Below, one piece after another: positions 50,283 through 59,547 of a DNA stretch of 64,000 nt. Both the position numbers and the translations under genes were made by a program. The DNA lies in the NCBI GenBank assembly GCA_000317655.1, contig CP003940.1, positions 62,001 to 126,000 of the forward strand. Direction: 5' to 3'. The stretch is from Cyanobacterium stanieri PCC 7202 (lineage in GTDB: Bacteria; Cyanobacteriota; Cyanobacteriia; Cyanobacteriales; Cyanobacteriaceae). The notes beneath the pieces were generated by a model. That model was given only the letters and a program-made list of their open reading frames with translations, did not search any database and was not told where the DNA came from. Each line of letters starts with the position of its first letter. Position 1 is the first letter of the stretch.

Positions 50283-50317
50283 AAAGTTAACAAAAAAAAG
50301 TTAATTAAAGTTAAGTA
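50283..50317 (+). promoter_or_regulatory. Possible HLR1-like (RpaB) site upstream of psaK
   Basis: Three AAAGTTAA motifs start at 50283, 50297 and 50307. The last two form GTTAATTA-AA-GTTAAGTA, two 8-bp direct repeats separated by 2 bp. That is the architecture of the RpaB-binding HLR1 element, although the bases differ from GTTACAWW at two positions per half. Confidence 0.35.
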
Positions 50318-50386
50318 AATCGGCAAAAAACCGTTGGAAAGAGTACAATAACCGAAATAGTTAACATAATCAAATTTATCATAAAA

Positions 50387-50662
50387 ATGGATTTAATGAC
50401 TTTTCCTAGCTTATTAGCCCAAGTACCCCAAACCGTGGAATGGAATTTCCAAGTAGCCCTAGTAATGATTTCTGCTAATTTAGTCGCAATTTTCATTGGG
50501 CGCTTTGCCATCCAAAAAGCAGGAGTAGGCCCTGACTTACCCATTTCCAAACCTGATGTCTGGAAAAATTTTGGAGTACCCGAATTACTAGCCACCGTTA
50601 GTTTAGGTCATATCCTAGGGGCAGGATTTATTCTCGGATTGTCTAATGCAGGATTATTATAA
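50387..50662 (+). CDS. psaK: Photosystem I subunit X (PsaK)
   Basis: PsaK is a peripheral two-helix subunit of photosystem I at the antenna edge. The sequence has an N-terminal helix (WNFQVALVMISANLVAIFIGRFAI), the loop QKAGVGPDLPISKPD, and a C-terminal helix (LATVSLGHILGAGFILGLSNAG). Length 91 residues fits with a short presequence. Its own promoter lies in the 130-bp divergent region shared with trpF. Confidence 0.94.
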   Translation: MDLMTFPSLLAQVPQTVEWNFQVALVMISANLVAIFIGRFAIQKAGVGPDLPISKPDVWKNFGVPELLATVSLGHILGAGFILGLSNAGLL

Positions 50663-50805
50663 TTAATCATATAGTGGTCAGTGTTAGGTAAAATAGGGAA
50701 GAATAGATAAACAAATTCAGATAAAAGATCATTCTTCGACTAAAATAAACTTGTTAAAATAGTTGTTGTTGATTTATAACTATAAAAAATATCTATCCAG
50801 ATGGA

Positions 50806-51204
50806 ATGTTGGTGATTACCTTAACTCTTTTGCACCCTCTCAAATCGACTCCCGTTCAAAAATGGAATTTTGAACCAAATACGGTGATCAGAATTGGCAG
50901 GGCCAATGATAATGATGTTGTATTATATAGTGCTGTGGTTTCCCGTCACCATCTGGAAATTCGCCCCAGAAATGATGACTGGGCATTAATCAGCTTAGGC
51001 TCTAATGGTACTTTTGTTAATGGTCGTAAAATTAATAAAGTATTGGTAAAAGATGGAATGATCATTCGTTTGGCTAGTTCAGGGCCAAAAATACTGATAC
51101 AATTAAGTTCCGATGACGAAGACTCTACCATGGGAAGAAGTAAAAATATCTCAGCAAAACCCATCAGCAGTAAAGATATTTCCAAGGAAACGGTGATGAA
51201 TTAA
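50806..51204 (+). CDS. FHA domain protein
   Basis: The protein is a small phosphothreonine-binding FHA module. The binding residues lie in IRIGRANDNDVVLYSAVVSRHHLEI (GR and SRHH) and SNGTFVNG. The C-terminal tail (about 105-132) is Ser/Lys-rich. It has no kinase domain of its own. Translation starts at the ATG at 50806. Its stop shares a TTAA palindrome with the convergent TlyA-type gene. Confidence 0.88.
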   Translation: MLVITLTLLHPLKSTPVQKWNFEPNTVIRIGRANDNDVVLYSAVVSRHHLEIRPRNDDWALISLGSNGTFVNGRKINKVLVKDGMIIRLASSGPKILIQLSSDDEDSTMGRSKNISAKPISSKDISKETVMN

Positions 51205-52001
51205 CCGATGGCGTTTTTAGTTATCTTGGTTAACTCTTCCCCTGATGGGGTAGTCAAATCGCTATAGGCATCCAGCCATAACAAATACTCCACATTACCC
51301 GCAGGCCCTTGAATGGGAGAAGGGATTAAACCTTTATACTTCCATCCTATATTTATAGCACAATCAAGCACCGAGGCGATCGCCTCTGCCTGTAAACGAT
51401 AATCCCTCACCACCCCATTTTTACCTACCTTTCCCTTGCCCACCTCAAACTGAGGCTTGACTAATAACACCACCTCTCGAGAATCCACCAACAACTCCCA
51501 AAGAGTAGGTAACACTTTAGTTAAAGAAATAAACGATAAATCCATCACTCCCAAATTAGGAGGCTCACTATCGTGATATAAATCATCATAAGTAAGATAA
51601 CGGAAATTAGTCCTCTCCCTCAATACCAAACGCTCATCTTGCCTTATTTTCCATGCCACCTGCCCATAACCTACATCAATGCCATAAACTTTTTTTGCCC
51701 CTTTTTGAAACAGGCAATCAGTAAATCCCCCCGTAGAAATACCCCCATCAAGGCAAATTCTACCCTCCACCTCAATGGCGAAATATTCCAACGCCTTCAC
51801 CAACTTTTCACCCCCCCGAGACACAAAAGGAGGCTCTTCTTTTACTTCAATCAGGCTATCCGCATTTATCAAAGTACCCGGTTTATCGACAATTTGCCCC
51901 TTTACCTTTACTTTCCCCGCCCTAATCAATTTTTGTGCCAAGGCACGGGAATCACATAATCCCTGACTGGTTAATAGTGTATCTAATCTTTCTTTTGCCA
52001 A
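51201..52001 (-). CDS. TlyA family rRNA 2'-O-methyltransferase
   Basis: TlyA family members methylate ribosomal RNA ribose (16S C1409 and 23S C1920 in mycobacteria). An N-terminal S4 RNA-binding domain (about 1-60; AKERLDTLLTSQGLCDSRALAQKLIRAG) is followed by an FtsJ-like Rossmann methyltransferase with LDGGISTGGFTDCL and the DLSFISL motif. Length 266 residues is typical. The start is a TTG at 52001 and no in-frame ATG is available upstream. The stop overlaps the FHA gene stop by 4 bp. Confidence 0.9.
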   Translation of the reverse strand: MAKERLDTLLTSQGLCDSRALAQKLIRAGKVKVKGQIVDKPGTLINADSLIEVKEEPPFVSRGGEKLVKALEYFAIEVEGRICLDGGISTGGFTDCLFQKGAKKVYGIDVGYGQVAWKIRQDERLVLRERTNFRYLTYDDLYHDSEPPNLGVMDLSFISLTKVLPTLWELLVDSREVVLLVKPQFEVGKGKVGKNGVVRDYRLQAEAIASVLDCAINIGWKYKGLIPSPIQGPAGNVEYLLWLDAYSDLTTPSGEELTKITKNAIG

Positions 52002-52080
52002 TGGTTTTTATATAATCATGGAAATACATCCCTAATTATATAGGGGTTAATGAAAAAGTGAAGGTCAGGGATAAGGAATA

Positions 52081-52150
52081 GGCAATGGGCAATGGGCAAT
52101 GGGCAATAGGCAATGGGCAATAGGCAATGGACAATGGGCAAAAGGCAAGA
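52081..52150. repeat. Ten-unit heptamer array (GGCAATG)
   Basis: There are ten units of the GGCAATR type, the last three degenerating (GACAATG, GGCAAAA, GGCAAGA), about 40 bp upstream of the DUF790 gene. It is a smaller relative of the array at 36570. Confidence 0.85.
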
Positions 52151-52188
52151 GGCAGAAATAAAATAATCTAAACTAATCAATATTTAAA

Positions 52189-53406
52189 ATGCTAAAAACA
52201 GACTTATTAATGTATCGTTTTGATGGAGAAACGATTATCCCTAAAAAATTACCCCTTAATAAAAATAATCTTTTTTTAGCCTGTGAGCAAATAGATTGTT
52301 TTCAAACTTGTGTGGGTAAAACTCAAGCCTATTTAGATAATAAACTTAAAGAATTAGAAGGAGATAGCCCCGATTATCGTCTCAAAAGAGGGTTAGCGCA
52401 TCTACTCAAAAATCACTTTAGCACCTTTGAAATTGTTAGCCCCCTAGTACCTGCCAAACTAAGGGAAATGGTTTTTTCCCACAGTGCCGAGTCTTTACCT
52501 ATACCCGATAATAAAGAATCTGTTTTAAATGCGATCGCCCTTAATCTTAGCAAAAAATTAGAAAAAGAAGTATTACCCCACGAAATCGAACAAGGCTTAT
52601 ACGCAGACTTACAAGAAAACCGCATCCTTACCCAATTTGACTCCCCCCAACCCGAAACCCTCATCCACCGTTACAACCTTTCCCAAGTACAAGGCATATT
52701 TTACCGTGCCAGTGAAATTACCATCCACGCCCACCGCAATCAACCGGGAGAATATAAACAACTATTTCGCTACCTAAAACTATTTGAACTCATGGTATAT
52801 GTAGAAGGAGATGCCGACACAGGCTTTACTATTACCATGGATGGCCCCACCAGCCTTTTTAAACCCAGTACCCGTTACGGTTTAGCCCTTGCCAAGATGA
52901 TACCTGCCCTCTTGCACGTACGAAAATGGAGTTTAGAAGCCAAATTGAGAATGAAAGATAACTACACCAACCGCATCAAAGAAAAACGCTTTCACCTCGA
53001 TGACAGTTGCGATTTAGTTAGCCATTATAGTGTCAATACCACCTACGATAGTTTATTAGAAGAATCCTTCGCCAAAAGGTGGGCAAAAATTGATACTCCA
53101 TGGCGCCTTGAAAGGGAAGTGGATTTATTACCCGTGCCGGGGAGTGTGATGATTCCTGATTTTCGTTTGGTGCATCCTGACGGTAGAGATTTCTTATTGG
53201 AAATCGTCGGTTATTGGAGTCCTCAATATTTACAAAAAAAATTTTATCAAGCTCAAAAAGTAGAGCGAGACAATTTAATTTTAGCTATTTCTGAACGGTT
53301 AAATCTTGCCAAGGCGGGGGTAAATTTTAAAGAGTTGCCTAATAAGCTAGTTTGGTTTAAAAATAAATTATCCCCTCAAGATGTATTAAGTATTATTAAC
53401 CCATAA
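52189..53406 (+). CDS. DUF790 family protein, Bax1-like nuclease fold
   Basis: This 405-residue protein has an N-terminal helical region, a middle beta-rich part with HAHRNQPGEYKQLFRYLKLFELM, and a C-terminal restriction-endonuclease-like core. The core reads IPDFRLVHPDGRDFLLEIVGYW, followed by a lysine/glutamine-rich helix (PDF at 323-325, Glu338). The DUF790 family includes archaeal Bax1, a nuclease that partners the XPB helicase. No helicase is adjacent here, so a role in DNA repair is only inferred. Confidence 0.75.
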   Translation: MLKTDLLMYRFDGETIIPKKLPLNKNNLFLACEQIDCFQTCVGKTQAYLDNKLKELEGDSPDYRLKRGLAHLLKNHFSTFEIVSPLVPAKLREMVFSHSAESLPIPDNKESVLNAIALNLSKKLEKEVLPHEIEQGLYADLQENRILTQFDSPQPETLIHRYNLSQVQGIFYRASEITIHAHRNQPGEYKQLFRYLKLFELMVYVEGDADTGFTITMDGPTSLFKPSTRYGLALAKMIPALLHVRKWSLEAKLRMKDNYTNRIKEKRFHLDDSCDLVSHYSVNTTYDSLLEESFAKRWAKIDTPWRLEREVDLLPVPGSVMIPDFRLVHPDGRDFLLEIVGYWSPQYLQKKFYQAQKVERDNLILAISERLNLAKAGVNFKELPNKLVWFKNKLSPQDVLSIINP

Positions 53407-53469
53407 TATTTTACACTGTGTGTATGTTTATTTTAATTAACCTCAAGGTCAATTAATGATCTTTGATCC

Positions 53470-54081
53470 ATGACTAATCACGAACCTATTACGCCCATAG
53501 ATAACCAAAATCCTATCTTATATGACCAACCTTGGTTTAACCTTAGTAAATACAATCAAGATCATTTTGACAGGGGCAAACCTCAGTGGTTTATATTTTT
53601 GTGGTGGATTGTGGAAGGTATTATTTTTCCTCTTACCCCCCATAATTTTTATGGAGTCAGACGGGTATTATTACAACTTTTTGGGGCAAAAATTGGTAAG
53701 GGGGTAATTATTCGCTCTAGTGCTAGATTTTTGTACCCTTGGAAGGTGGAAATCGGTGATTATAGTTGGATAGGCGATCGCACCTACTTTTATAGTTTAG
53801 ATAAAATTACCATAGGCTCTCACACTGTCATTTCTCAACACAATTATTTATGTACAGGAAGCCATGATTATAATACAGCAAGTTTCAATCTAATTACATC
53901 CCCTATTACCATCAGTAACGGCGTTTGGATAGCTAGTCATTGTTTTGTGGCCCCGGGAGTAAAAATCGGTGCAAATACTGTTATTGGCGCCCGTAGCACC
54001 GTTTTAGACAATATTCCCAGTGCCAAACTAGCTTGGGGTACTCCTTGCAAAGTTAAGGGCAATCGCACTCCACCCCATTAG
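53470..54081 (+). CDS. WcaF-like hexapeptide acetyltransferase
   Basis: The left-handed beta helix with hexapeptide turns starts at about residue 75 (IGKGVIIRSSARFLYP, VEIGDYSWIGD) and includes the catalytic His in CTGSHDY. The N-terminal hydrophobic helix FIFLWWIVEGIIFPLTP is characteristic of the colanic-acid-type WcaF group. It would acetylate an exopolysaccharide sugar. Length 203 residues is normal. Nothing adjacent indicates the polymer. Confidence 0.83.
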   Translation: MTNHEPITPIDNQNPILYDQPWFNLSKYNQDHFDRGKPQWFIFLWWIVEGIIFPLTPHNFYGVRRVLLQLFGAKIGKGVIIRSSARFLYPWKVEIGDYSWIGDRTYFYSLDKITIGSHTVISQHNYLCTGSHDYNTASFNLITSPITISNGVWIASHCFVAPGVKIGANTVIGARSTVLDNIPSAKLAWGTPCKVKGNRTPPH

Positions 54082-54277
54082 GGAGATGGGGAGATGACGA
54101 GTAGGGGAGATAGGGAGATGAGGGGATAAAAGTTTAATTATCCATTCTCAATTATCAATTATCTCTAACCCTGTCAACAATGGATTGAACCTATCCTTAA
54201 TCCCATTTTCTCCATTGTTAATTGTGCCAATAAAGCCTAAACTTTCTATAAAGTGATTATTTTAGAGGTCAAAAAGC
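54082..54277. repeat. Purine-rich and heptamer repeats upstream of glgC
   Basis: About 54082-54128 contains imperfect GGGAGATR units (roughly 8 bp). Then ATTATCCATTCTCAATTATC at 54139-54163 is a heptamer-type tract. No promoter was identified with confidence. Confidence 0.5.
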
Positions 54278-55567
54278 GTGAATAAAGTACTTGGTATTAT
54301 CTTAGGAGGCGGTGCAGGTACCAGACTGTATCCCCTGACTAAATTAAGAGCCAAACCAGCAGTACCTTTGGCGGGAAAATATCGCCTAATTGATATTCCT
54401 ATCAGTAACTGTATTAACTCGGAAATTTTAAAAATATATGTTTTAACTCAATTTAACTCTGCTTCTTTGAATCGTCATGTAAGTAGAGCTTACAATTTTT
54501 CTGGGTTTAGTGATGGTTTTGTGGAAGTATTAGCCGCCCAACAAACCAAGGAAAATCCTGACTGGTTCCAAGGTACAGCCGATGCGGTACGTCAATATAT
54601 CTGGCTTTTTGATGAGTGGGATATTGATGAATATATTATCCTTTCTGGGGATCATCTCTATCGCATGGATTACAGTAAATTTGTGGAACACCACCGCAAA
54701 ACTAATGCTGATATTACCATTTCGGTAGTTCCCATCGACGAAAAAAGAGCCGAGGCTTTCGGTTTAATGAAGATTGATGACTCTGGCAGAATTACCGATT
54801 TTAGCGAAAAGCCTAAAGGTGATGCCCTCAGACAAATGGCAGTAGATACCAGCATTTTAGGTTTAAGCCCTGAACAGGCTCAAGAAAAGCCTTATATTGC
54901 TTCTATGGGTATCTATGTATTCAAAAAAGAGGTATTACGCAAGTTATTAACCGAAAACCCTGATCAAACCGATTTTGGTAAAGAAATTATCCCCTATGCG
55001 GCAAAGGATCATAATATCCAAGCCTATTTATTCAAGGGTTATTGGGAAGATATTGGAACTATTGAGGCTTTCTACGATGCCAACCTTTCTTTGACTAATC
55101 AGCCTCAGCCTTCTTTCAGTTTCTATGACGAGAAAGCACCTATCTATACACGCTCTCGTTATTTACCCCCTACCAAGTTACTCGATTCTCAGGTGACTCA
55201 ATCTATTATCGGTGAGGGTTGTATTATCAAGGAGTGTCGCATTAACCACTGTGTTTTAGGGGTGAGAACTCGCATTGAAACTAATTGTGTGGTGGAAGAT
55301 ACTTTAATTATGGGTGCTGATTTATATGAGCCTTATACCGTCAGACAGGCTAAATTAAAAGAAGGCGGTGTACCTATTGGTATCGGTGCTAATTCCATTG
55401 TACGTCGTGCGATCGTTGATAAAAATGCTCGTATTGGTCAAAATGTGCAAATCATCAATAAGGATAGGGTTGAGGAAGCCAACCGAGAGGATGAGGGATT
55501 TTTAATCCGTAATGGTATTGTGGTTGTTATTAAAAATGCTTCTATTGCTGATAATACTATTATTTAA
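54278..55567 (+). CDS. glgC: Glucose-1-phosphate adenylyltransferase GlgC
   Basis: GlgC makes ADP-glucose, the committed step of glycogen synthesis, and is allosterically controlled by 3-phosphoglycerate and phosphate in cyanobacteria. The nucleotidyltransferase domain has [38 protein letters not shown] (Glc-1-P site) is present, and the beta-helix part is at the C-terminus. Length 429 residues is typical. The start is GTG at 54278. A strong terminator follows. Confidence 0.97.
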   Translation: MNKVLGIILGGGAGTRLYPLTKLRAKPAVPLAGKYRLIDIPISNCINSEILKIYVLTQFNSASLNRHVSRAYNFSGFSDGFVEVLAAQQTKENPDWFQGTADAVRQYIWLFDEWDIDEYIILSGDHLYRMDYSKFVEHHRKTNADITISVVPIDEKRAEAFGLMKIDDSGRITDFSEKPKGDALRQMAVDTSILGLSPEQAQEKPYIASMGIYVFKKEVLRKLLTENPDQTDFGKEIIPYAAKDHNIQAYLFKGYWEDIGTIEAFYDANLSLTNQPQPSFSFYDEKAPIYTRSRYLPPTKLLDSQVTQSIIGEGCIIKECRINHCVLGVRTRIETNCVVEDTLIMGADLYEPYTVRQAKLKEGGVPIGIGANSIVRRAIVDKNARIGQNVQIINKDRVEEANREDEGFLIRNGIVVVIKNASIADNTII

Positions 55568-55670
55568 TAACTAAAAATCGGGATATTTTTGATTGTTTTT
55601 TGTTTAATTTTAATAACGTCAGTTCTCTTTTTTTAGGGGAGAAATAAAAACCGAATTTTAATCAAATCAG

Positions 55671-55694
55671 GCAGGTCAAAAGACCTGCTTTTTT
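55671..55694 (+). terminator. Rho-independent terminator of glgC
   Basis: GCAGGTC (55671-55677) pairs perfectly with GACCTGC (55682-55688) around AAAA, followed by TTTTTT on the plus strand. It serves glgC; the convergent methyltransferase gene ends 2 bp further on. Confidence 0.88.
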
Positions 55695-55695
55695 A

Positions 55696-56619
55696 TTATT
55701 TTTTCCTAGCAACGATCGCCCTGTGCCGTTTACTAATGGGAATAATTTTGGGCTGTTCAAAGCCTATATTTAGTAACTCTTTTTCAATATCTAAACTAAA
55801 ATATTGATCCAAATAAGGCTCGGTACTTTTTAATAAAGTTAGCACATAACGAGGCATTTTTTGATAGGCTTCTGATTGAGGATTCATGTCCATAATACCC
55901 AGATAACCCCCAGTTTTTATTAAACGATGGGCTTCTTGTAAAATATTTTTAGCGGCAAATTGGGGCAATTCATGGAACATTAAAAAATGAGAAACTAGAT
56001 CAAAAGATGCGGATGATAAATGAGTATTTTCTGCCTGATTATGATGCCATTGAATATCATAATTTTTTTGCTGGGCTTGATGTTTTGCCACCGCCAAAAA
56101 ATAGGGGGATAAGTCCAACCCTGTAACCTTAGCATCGGGGTATTTTTCTTGTAGAGCAAAGGTACTTAAACCCACTCCACAGCCCATATCTAAAATATTC
56201 TGAGGATTCTCACTAATTTCCCTTTCTAATACTTTATGATAATTACGGCGCAAAGTGCGATCGCCCTCTAATTTTGGCTCCTTAGAAAAAATGGTCGAAT
56301 GAACACTATAAGCCGCCGACTCCAATTCCCAAGCCGCCTTCCACTCCAGATTGCCCTGATCATAAGCATGAAAAGATCTAAAATAATACTCAGGATAATC
56401 CACCGCCTTATTTTCCACCGCAGCTATATCCTCACTCCAATCCCGACTCTCCAGACTGGCAATATTTTCATACCAATTAACCCCAATAGTTTCCGCCCGA
56501 CTAATAATCATCTTTCTGGCGCGACTCTTGGCAAAATTAGCAAGGGGTTTAATCCCTAACAAAGTATTAATAACAGTGGTACTAAAATTATTCTCTGGTT
56601 TAATAGTATTAGTGGTCAT
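55696..56619 (-). CDS. Class I SAM-dependent methyltransferase
   Basis: The SAM-binding motif is ILDMGCGVGLSTFAL (about residues 141-155) followed by the acidic VTGLDLSPY. The second half, with SFDLVSHFLMFHEL, is typical of small-molecule methyltransferases of the Methyltransf_25 type. The N-terminal 130 residues (WYENIASLESRDW, AYDQGNLEWKAAWELESAAY) form a lid of unknown specificity. The substrate is unknown. Confidence 0.78.
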   Translation of the reverse strand: MTTNTIKPENNFSTTVINTLLGIKPLANFAKSRARKMIISRAETIGVNWYENIASLESRDWSEDIAAVENKAVDYPEYYFRSFHAYDQGNLEWKAAWELESAAYSVHSTIFSKEPKLEGDRTLRRNYHKVLEREISENPQNILDMGCGVGLSTFALQEKYPDAKVTGLDLSPYFLAVAKHQAQQKNYDIQWHHNQAENTHLSSASFDLVSHFLMFHELPQFAAKNILQEAHRLIKTGGYLGIMDMNPQSEAYQKMPRYVLTLLKSTEPYLDQYFSLDIEKELLNIGFEQPKIIPISKRHRAIVARKK

Positions 56620-56668
56620 CTTACATCGTGATTTTATATGAATATCTCAATTATCTAAACCTAATTTT

Positions 56669-58168
56669 ATGGCGAAATCCCAACTGATTAACAAAATGCA
56701 ACAGGAAATTTTTTATTTCCACCCCGTAAACACTCCCATCAAAGTCATACAAACTCATTGTTCCATAGTTTTTTTGACGGGTAAATATGCTTACAAACTC
56801 AAGAAAGATGTTAATTTCGGATTTTTAGACTATTCAACCCTTGAAAAAAGAAAACATTTTTTAGAACAAGAATTAGCAATGAATAAGGTAATCGCCCCAG
56901 AATTATATGTGGAAGTATTACCCATTAGCTACACTAACGATACTTTTGTTTTAAATAATAGTATTAATGTGGTTGATTATGCTTTAAAAATGAATCAATT
57001 TCCTCAAGAGAATCTTTTTATCAACATTTTTGAAGCAGGAAAATTAACAGAAAATCATATTAAAGAATTAGGAAAAATTGTCGCTGATTTTCACCAAAAA
57101 ACCATTACCAATGATTATATTAGTAGTTTTGGGAAAGTAGAAAAAATTGCCCTATCTATTAATGATAACTATCGACAAACAGAAAAATATATCGGCATCG
57201 CACAAACGGCAGAACAGTATCAAGAAACTAAGAAATTTACCGATAATTTTTTAGCTAACCATCAAGATATTTTTGAAACAAGAATAAATAATCAAAAGAT
57301 TAAAGAATGTCATGGAGATTTACATCTCAAAAATATTTGTATTTTTAATAATAAAATTCAACTTTTTGATCGGATCGAATTTAACGAAGAATTTAGGTTT
57401 GTAGATGTCATGTATGATGTCGCTTTTACAGTGATGGATCTTCATTCTAAGGGAGAAAAAGAACTGGCAAATATTTTCCTCAATACTTATTTAGAATATA
57501 CAGGAGATTGGGAAGGAGTAATAGTTTTACCATTATATTTAAGCCGTCAAGCCTATGTCAGAGCAAAAGTAACATCTTTTCTTTTAGATGATTCTGCCAT
57601 TGAGTCAGAGGAAAAAGAAAGGGCGACAAAGACAGCAAAAGATTATTATGATTTAGCTTGGAAATATACTCAAAAAAGTGAAGCAAAATTAATTTTAATG
57701 TCTGGTTTATCAGGCTCAGGAAAAAGCACTTTAGCCAGTAAAATAGCCAAGGAATTAAATGCCATTCATATTCGCTCAGATGCCGTCAGAAAACATTTAG
57801 CTCAAATATCTTTGCAAGAAAAGGGTACTGACGATATTTATTCACCTCAGATGAATAATAAAACCTATGGACGTTTATTGGAGTTAGCACAGATTTTGAT
57901 AAATGCAGGATTTACCGTTATTTTGGATGCTAAATACGATCGCATTTATCTCCGTCAACCCATTATCCAATGGACAAAAAAACAACAAATTCCCCTCGAA
58001 ATCATTTATTGTTATGCTCCTTTTGAAGTAATGTGCGATCGCATTTCCCAGCGTCAAGGAGACATTTCCGATGCTACCCCAGAAATTTTAAAAAAACAAC
58101 AAGAACAATTAGAACCTTTTACCGAAGAAGAAAAGCCCTTCGTCAGAAAAATAAACACCCACCATTAA
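56669..58168 (+). CDS. Bifunctional APH-like kinase plus P-loop ATPase
   Basis: The N-terminal half (1-300) is an aminoglycoside-phosphotransferase-like domain with HGDLHLKN (215-222) and FDRIEFNE (Asp of the DFG-like site). The C-terminal half is a P-loop kinase with GLSGSGKS (346-353) and IRSDAVRKHLA. This fusion (COG2187 plus COG0645 type) is common in cyanobacteria and proteobacteria. The substrate of either half is not established and resistance should not be assumed. Length 499 residues. The gene is divergent from the methyltransferase gene. Confidence 0.83.
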   Translation: MAKSQLINKMQQEIFYFHPVNTPIKVIQTHCSIVFLTGKYAYKLKKDVNFGFLDYSTLEKRKHFLEQELAMNKVIAPELYVEVLPISYTNDTFVLNNSINVVDYALKMNQFPQENLFINIFEAGKLTENHIKELGKIVADFHQKTITNDYISSFGKVEKIALSINDNYRQTEKYIGIAQTAEQYQETKKFTDNFLANHQDIFETRINNQKIKECHGDLHLKNICIFNNKIQLFDRIEFNEEFRFVDVMYDVAFTVMDLHSKGEKELANIFLNTYLEYTGDWEGVIVLPLYLSRQAYVRAKVTSFLLDDSAIESEEKERATKTAKDYYDLAWKYTQKSEAKLILMSGLSGSGKSTLASKIAKELNAIHIRSDAVRKHLAQISLQEKGTDDIYSPQMNNKTYGRLLELAQILINAGFTVILDAKYDRIYLRQPIIQWTKKQQIPLEIIYCYAPFEVMCDRISQRQGDISDATPEILKKQQEQLEPFTEEEKPFVRKINTHH

Positions 58169-58282
58169 TTTTTATTTATGGGCTTATAGGCCCATCTTTG
58201 AAATCAGGGGCTTTACGCCTATTTTTTGGTAATATTAATATAGGAAACTTAACAAACACAAAATAAGGAGAAAAGAAACAAA

Positions 58283-58579
58283 ATGCCCACGATTAAATTC
58301 CTCAAAGAAAACAAAGAAGTAATTGCCGCCGATGGTGCCAACTTAAGAGAAAAAGCGAAACAAAATGGAATTGACATCTATAGACTAAGAGGAAAATTAA
58401 TCAACTGCGGAGGTTATGGGCAATGCGGTACTTGTCTTGTGGAGATTGTAGAAGGAATGGATAATTTATCTCCTAAAACTGATTTTGAACTCAGAAAATT
58501 AAAAAAGAAACCCGATAACTATCGTTTAGCTTGTCAAACCCTCGTTAATGGCGAAATAAGCGTTAACACCAAACCATAA
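58283..58579 (+). CDS. [2Fe-2S] ferredoxin-type protein
   Basis: This 98-residue protein has cluster ligands Cys42, Cys48, Cys51 and Cys84. The spacing C-x5-C-x2-C-x32-C differs from the C-x4-C-x2-C of photosynthetic ferredoxins and is closer to adrenodoxin-type proteins. The partner and role are unknown. An AAGGAG site precedes the ATG at 58283. It has its own transcription unit. Confidence 0.88.
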   Translation: MPTIKFLKENKEVIAADGANLREKAKQNGIDIYRLRGKLINCGGYGQCGTCLVEIVEGMDNLSPKTDFELRKLKKKPDNYRLACQTLVNGEISVNTKP

Positions 58580-58633
58580 GCATTTAAGACATTAAACCCC
58601 TTGAAGAAAATTGAAGATTGGGGAACAAACAAT

Positions 58634-58663
58634 AAAAAAGGGGTAAGTAGTATAACTTACCCC
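58634..58663 (-). terminator. Rho-independent terminator of rplU-rpmA
   Basis: GGGGTAAGT (58640-58648) pairs perfectly with ACTTACCCC (58655-58663). On the minus strand the hairpin is followed by TTTTTT. It lies about 50 bp past the rpmA stop codon. Confidence 0.85.
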
Positions 58664-58713
58664 AATTTAGTTAATGGTATTGGGAAAACTCAGTGTGGTT
58701 TAACTACAAAAGC

Positions 58714-58977
58714 CTAGTTAGCTTCTGCAGGATAAACACTTACTTTCTTTTGGCTACGGCTTTTATGTTCAAATTTTACAACTCCAGCGATTAAAGCAAA
58801 GAGAGTATCATCATTGCCACGTCCAACATTTTCCCCAGGATAAACCTTAGTTCCACGTTGACGAATAAGGATATTTCCTGCTTTAACGGTTTCTCCGCCA
58901 AAACATTTAACGCCTAAGCGCTTAGAATTAGAGTCTCTTCCGTTACGAGTACTACCTGTACCTTTCTTATGTGCCAT
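58714..58977 (-). CDS. rpmA: 50S ribosomal protein L27
   Basis: L27 is a ribosomal protein near the peptidyl-transferase centre. The N-terminus [20 protein letters not shown] and the motif [16 protein letters not shown] are canonical. Length 87 residues is normal. It follows rplU by 53 bp, as in most bacteria. Confidence 0.98.
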   Translation of the reverse strand: MAHKKGTGSTRNGRDSNSKRLGVKCFGGETVKAGNILIRQRGTKVYPGENVGRGNDDTLFALIAGVVKFEHKSRSQKKVSVYPAEAN

Positions 58978-59030
58978 GGTATTATGCTATTCCTCTAATA
59001 AAGTGTACTGTTATTTAAGTTTATGTTATT

Positions 59031-59402
59031 TTAGGCTTCCACTGCTTCGGTAGTAGCTTCTGCCTCTTTCTGAGCAATGACATTGCCCCCTAAACTAATG
59101 GAATTAATCATTAAACGACTTAATTCCTGTCTATGACCTCTTTTCTTGCGGGTTTTCTTCTTGGGTTGCATTTTATAAACAATTACCTTTTTGCCTCGGC
59201 TATGTTTTAAAATGGTTCCGTTGATAGAAGCACCGTTAACGTAAGGTTGTCCCACATGAATTTCTCCGTCGTGGTTAACGAGTAATACTTTATCTACGTT
59301 TAATTCTTCGTTTACTTCAAGATCAAATCTATCTAATTCATAGAATCTACCGGGTTCTACCTTAAGTTGTTTCCCGCAGATTTCGATTATTGCGTAAGTC
59401 AT
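59031..59402 (-). CDS. rplU: 50S ribosomal protein L21
   Basis: L21 is a ribosomal protein that contacts 23S rRNA and L20. The beginning TYAIIEICGKQLKVEPGRFYELDR and the motif YKMQPKKKTRKKRGHRQ are typical. A short C-terminal extension (AQKEAEATTEAVEA) makes it 123 residues, longer than E. coli L21. It is upstream of rpmA. A 145-nt leader precedes it. Confidence 0.97.
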   Translation of the reverse strand: MTYAIIEICGKQLKVEPGRFYELDRFDLEVNEELNVDKVLLVNHDGEIHVGQPYVNGASINGTILKHSRGKKVIVYKMQPKKKTRKKRGHRQELSRLMINSISLGGNVIAQKEAEATTEAVEA

Positions 59403-59547
59403 AATTTTTTCCTAATATATACTGCCGTACAGGTAGCAAAATTAATTTTTTTGCTTTTTCTAAATGCCTTTACCTGATCCGAACAGGAGTGGAGACACAA
59501 TCAATCATTTTATCTTTATTTTTGATTAATTGTCAACTATTTGTAGT

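Noticed and set aside
56669-58168. Aminoglycoside resistance gene
   Set aside because: The APH-like fold is shared by many kinases, and the fusion to a P-loop kinase is a chromosomal housekeeping-type architecture with no resistance context.
59403-59547. L21 leader riboregulator upstream of rplU
   Set aside because: A 145-nt leader exists, but I could not fold it into a recognised autoregulatory structure by eye. A covariance-model search would decide.
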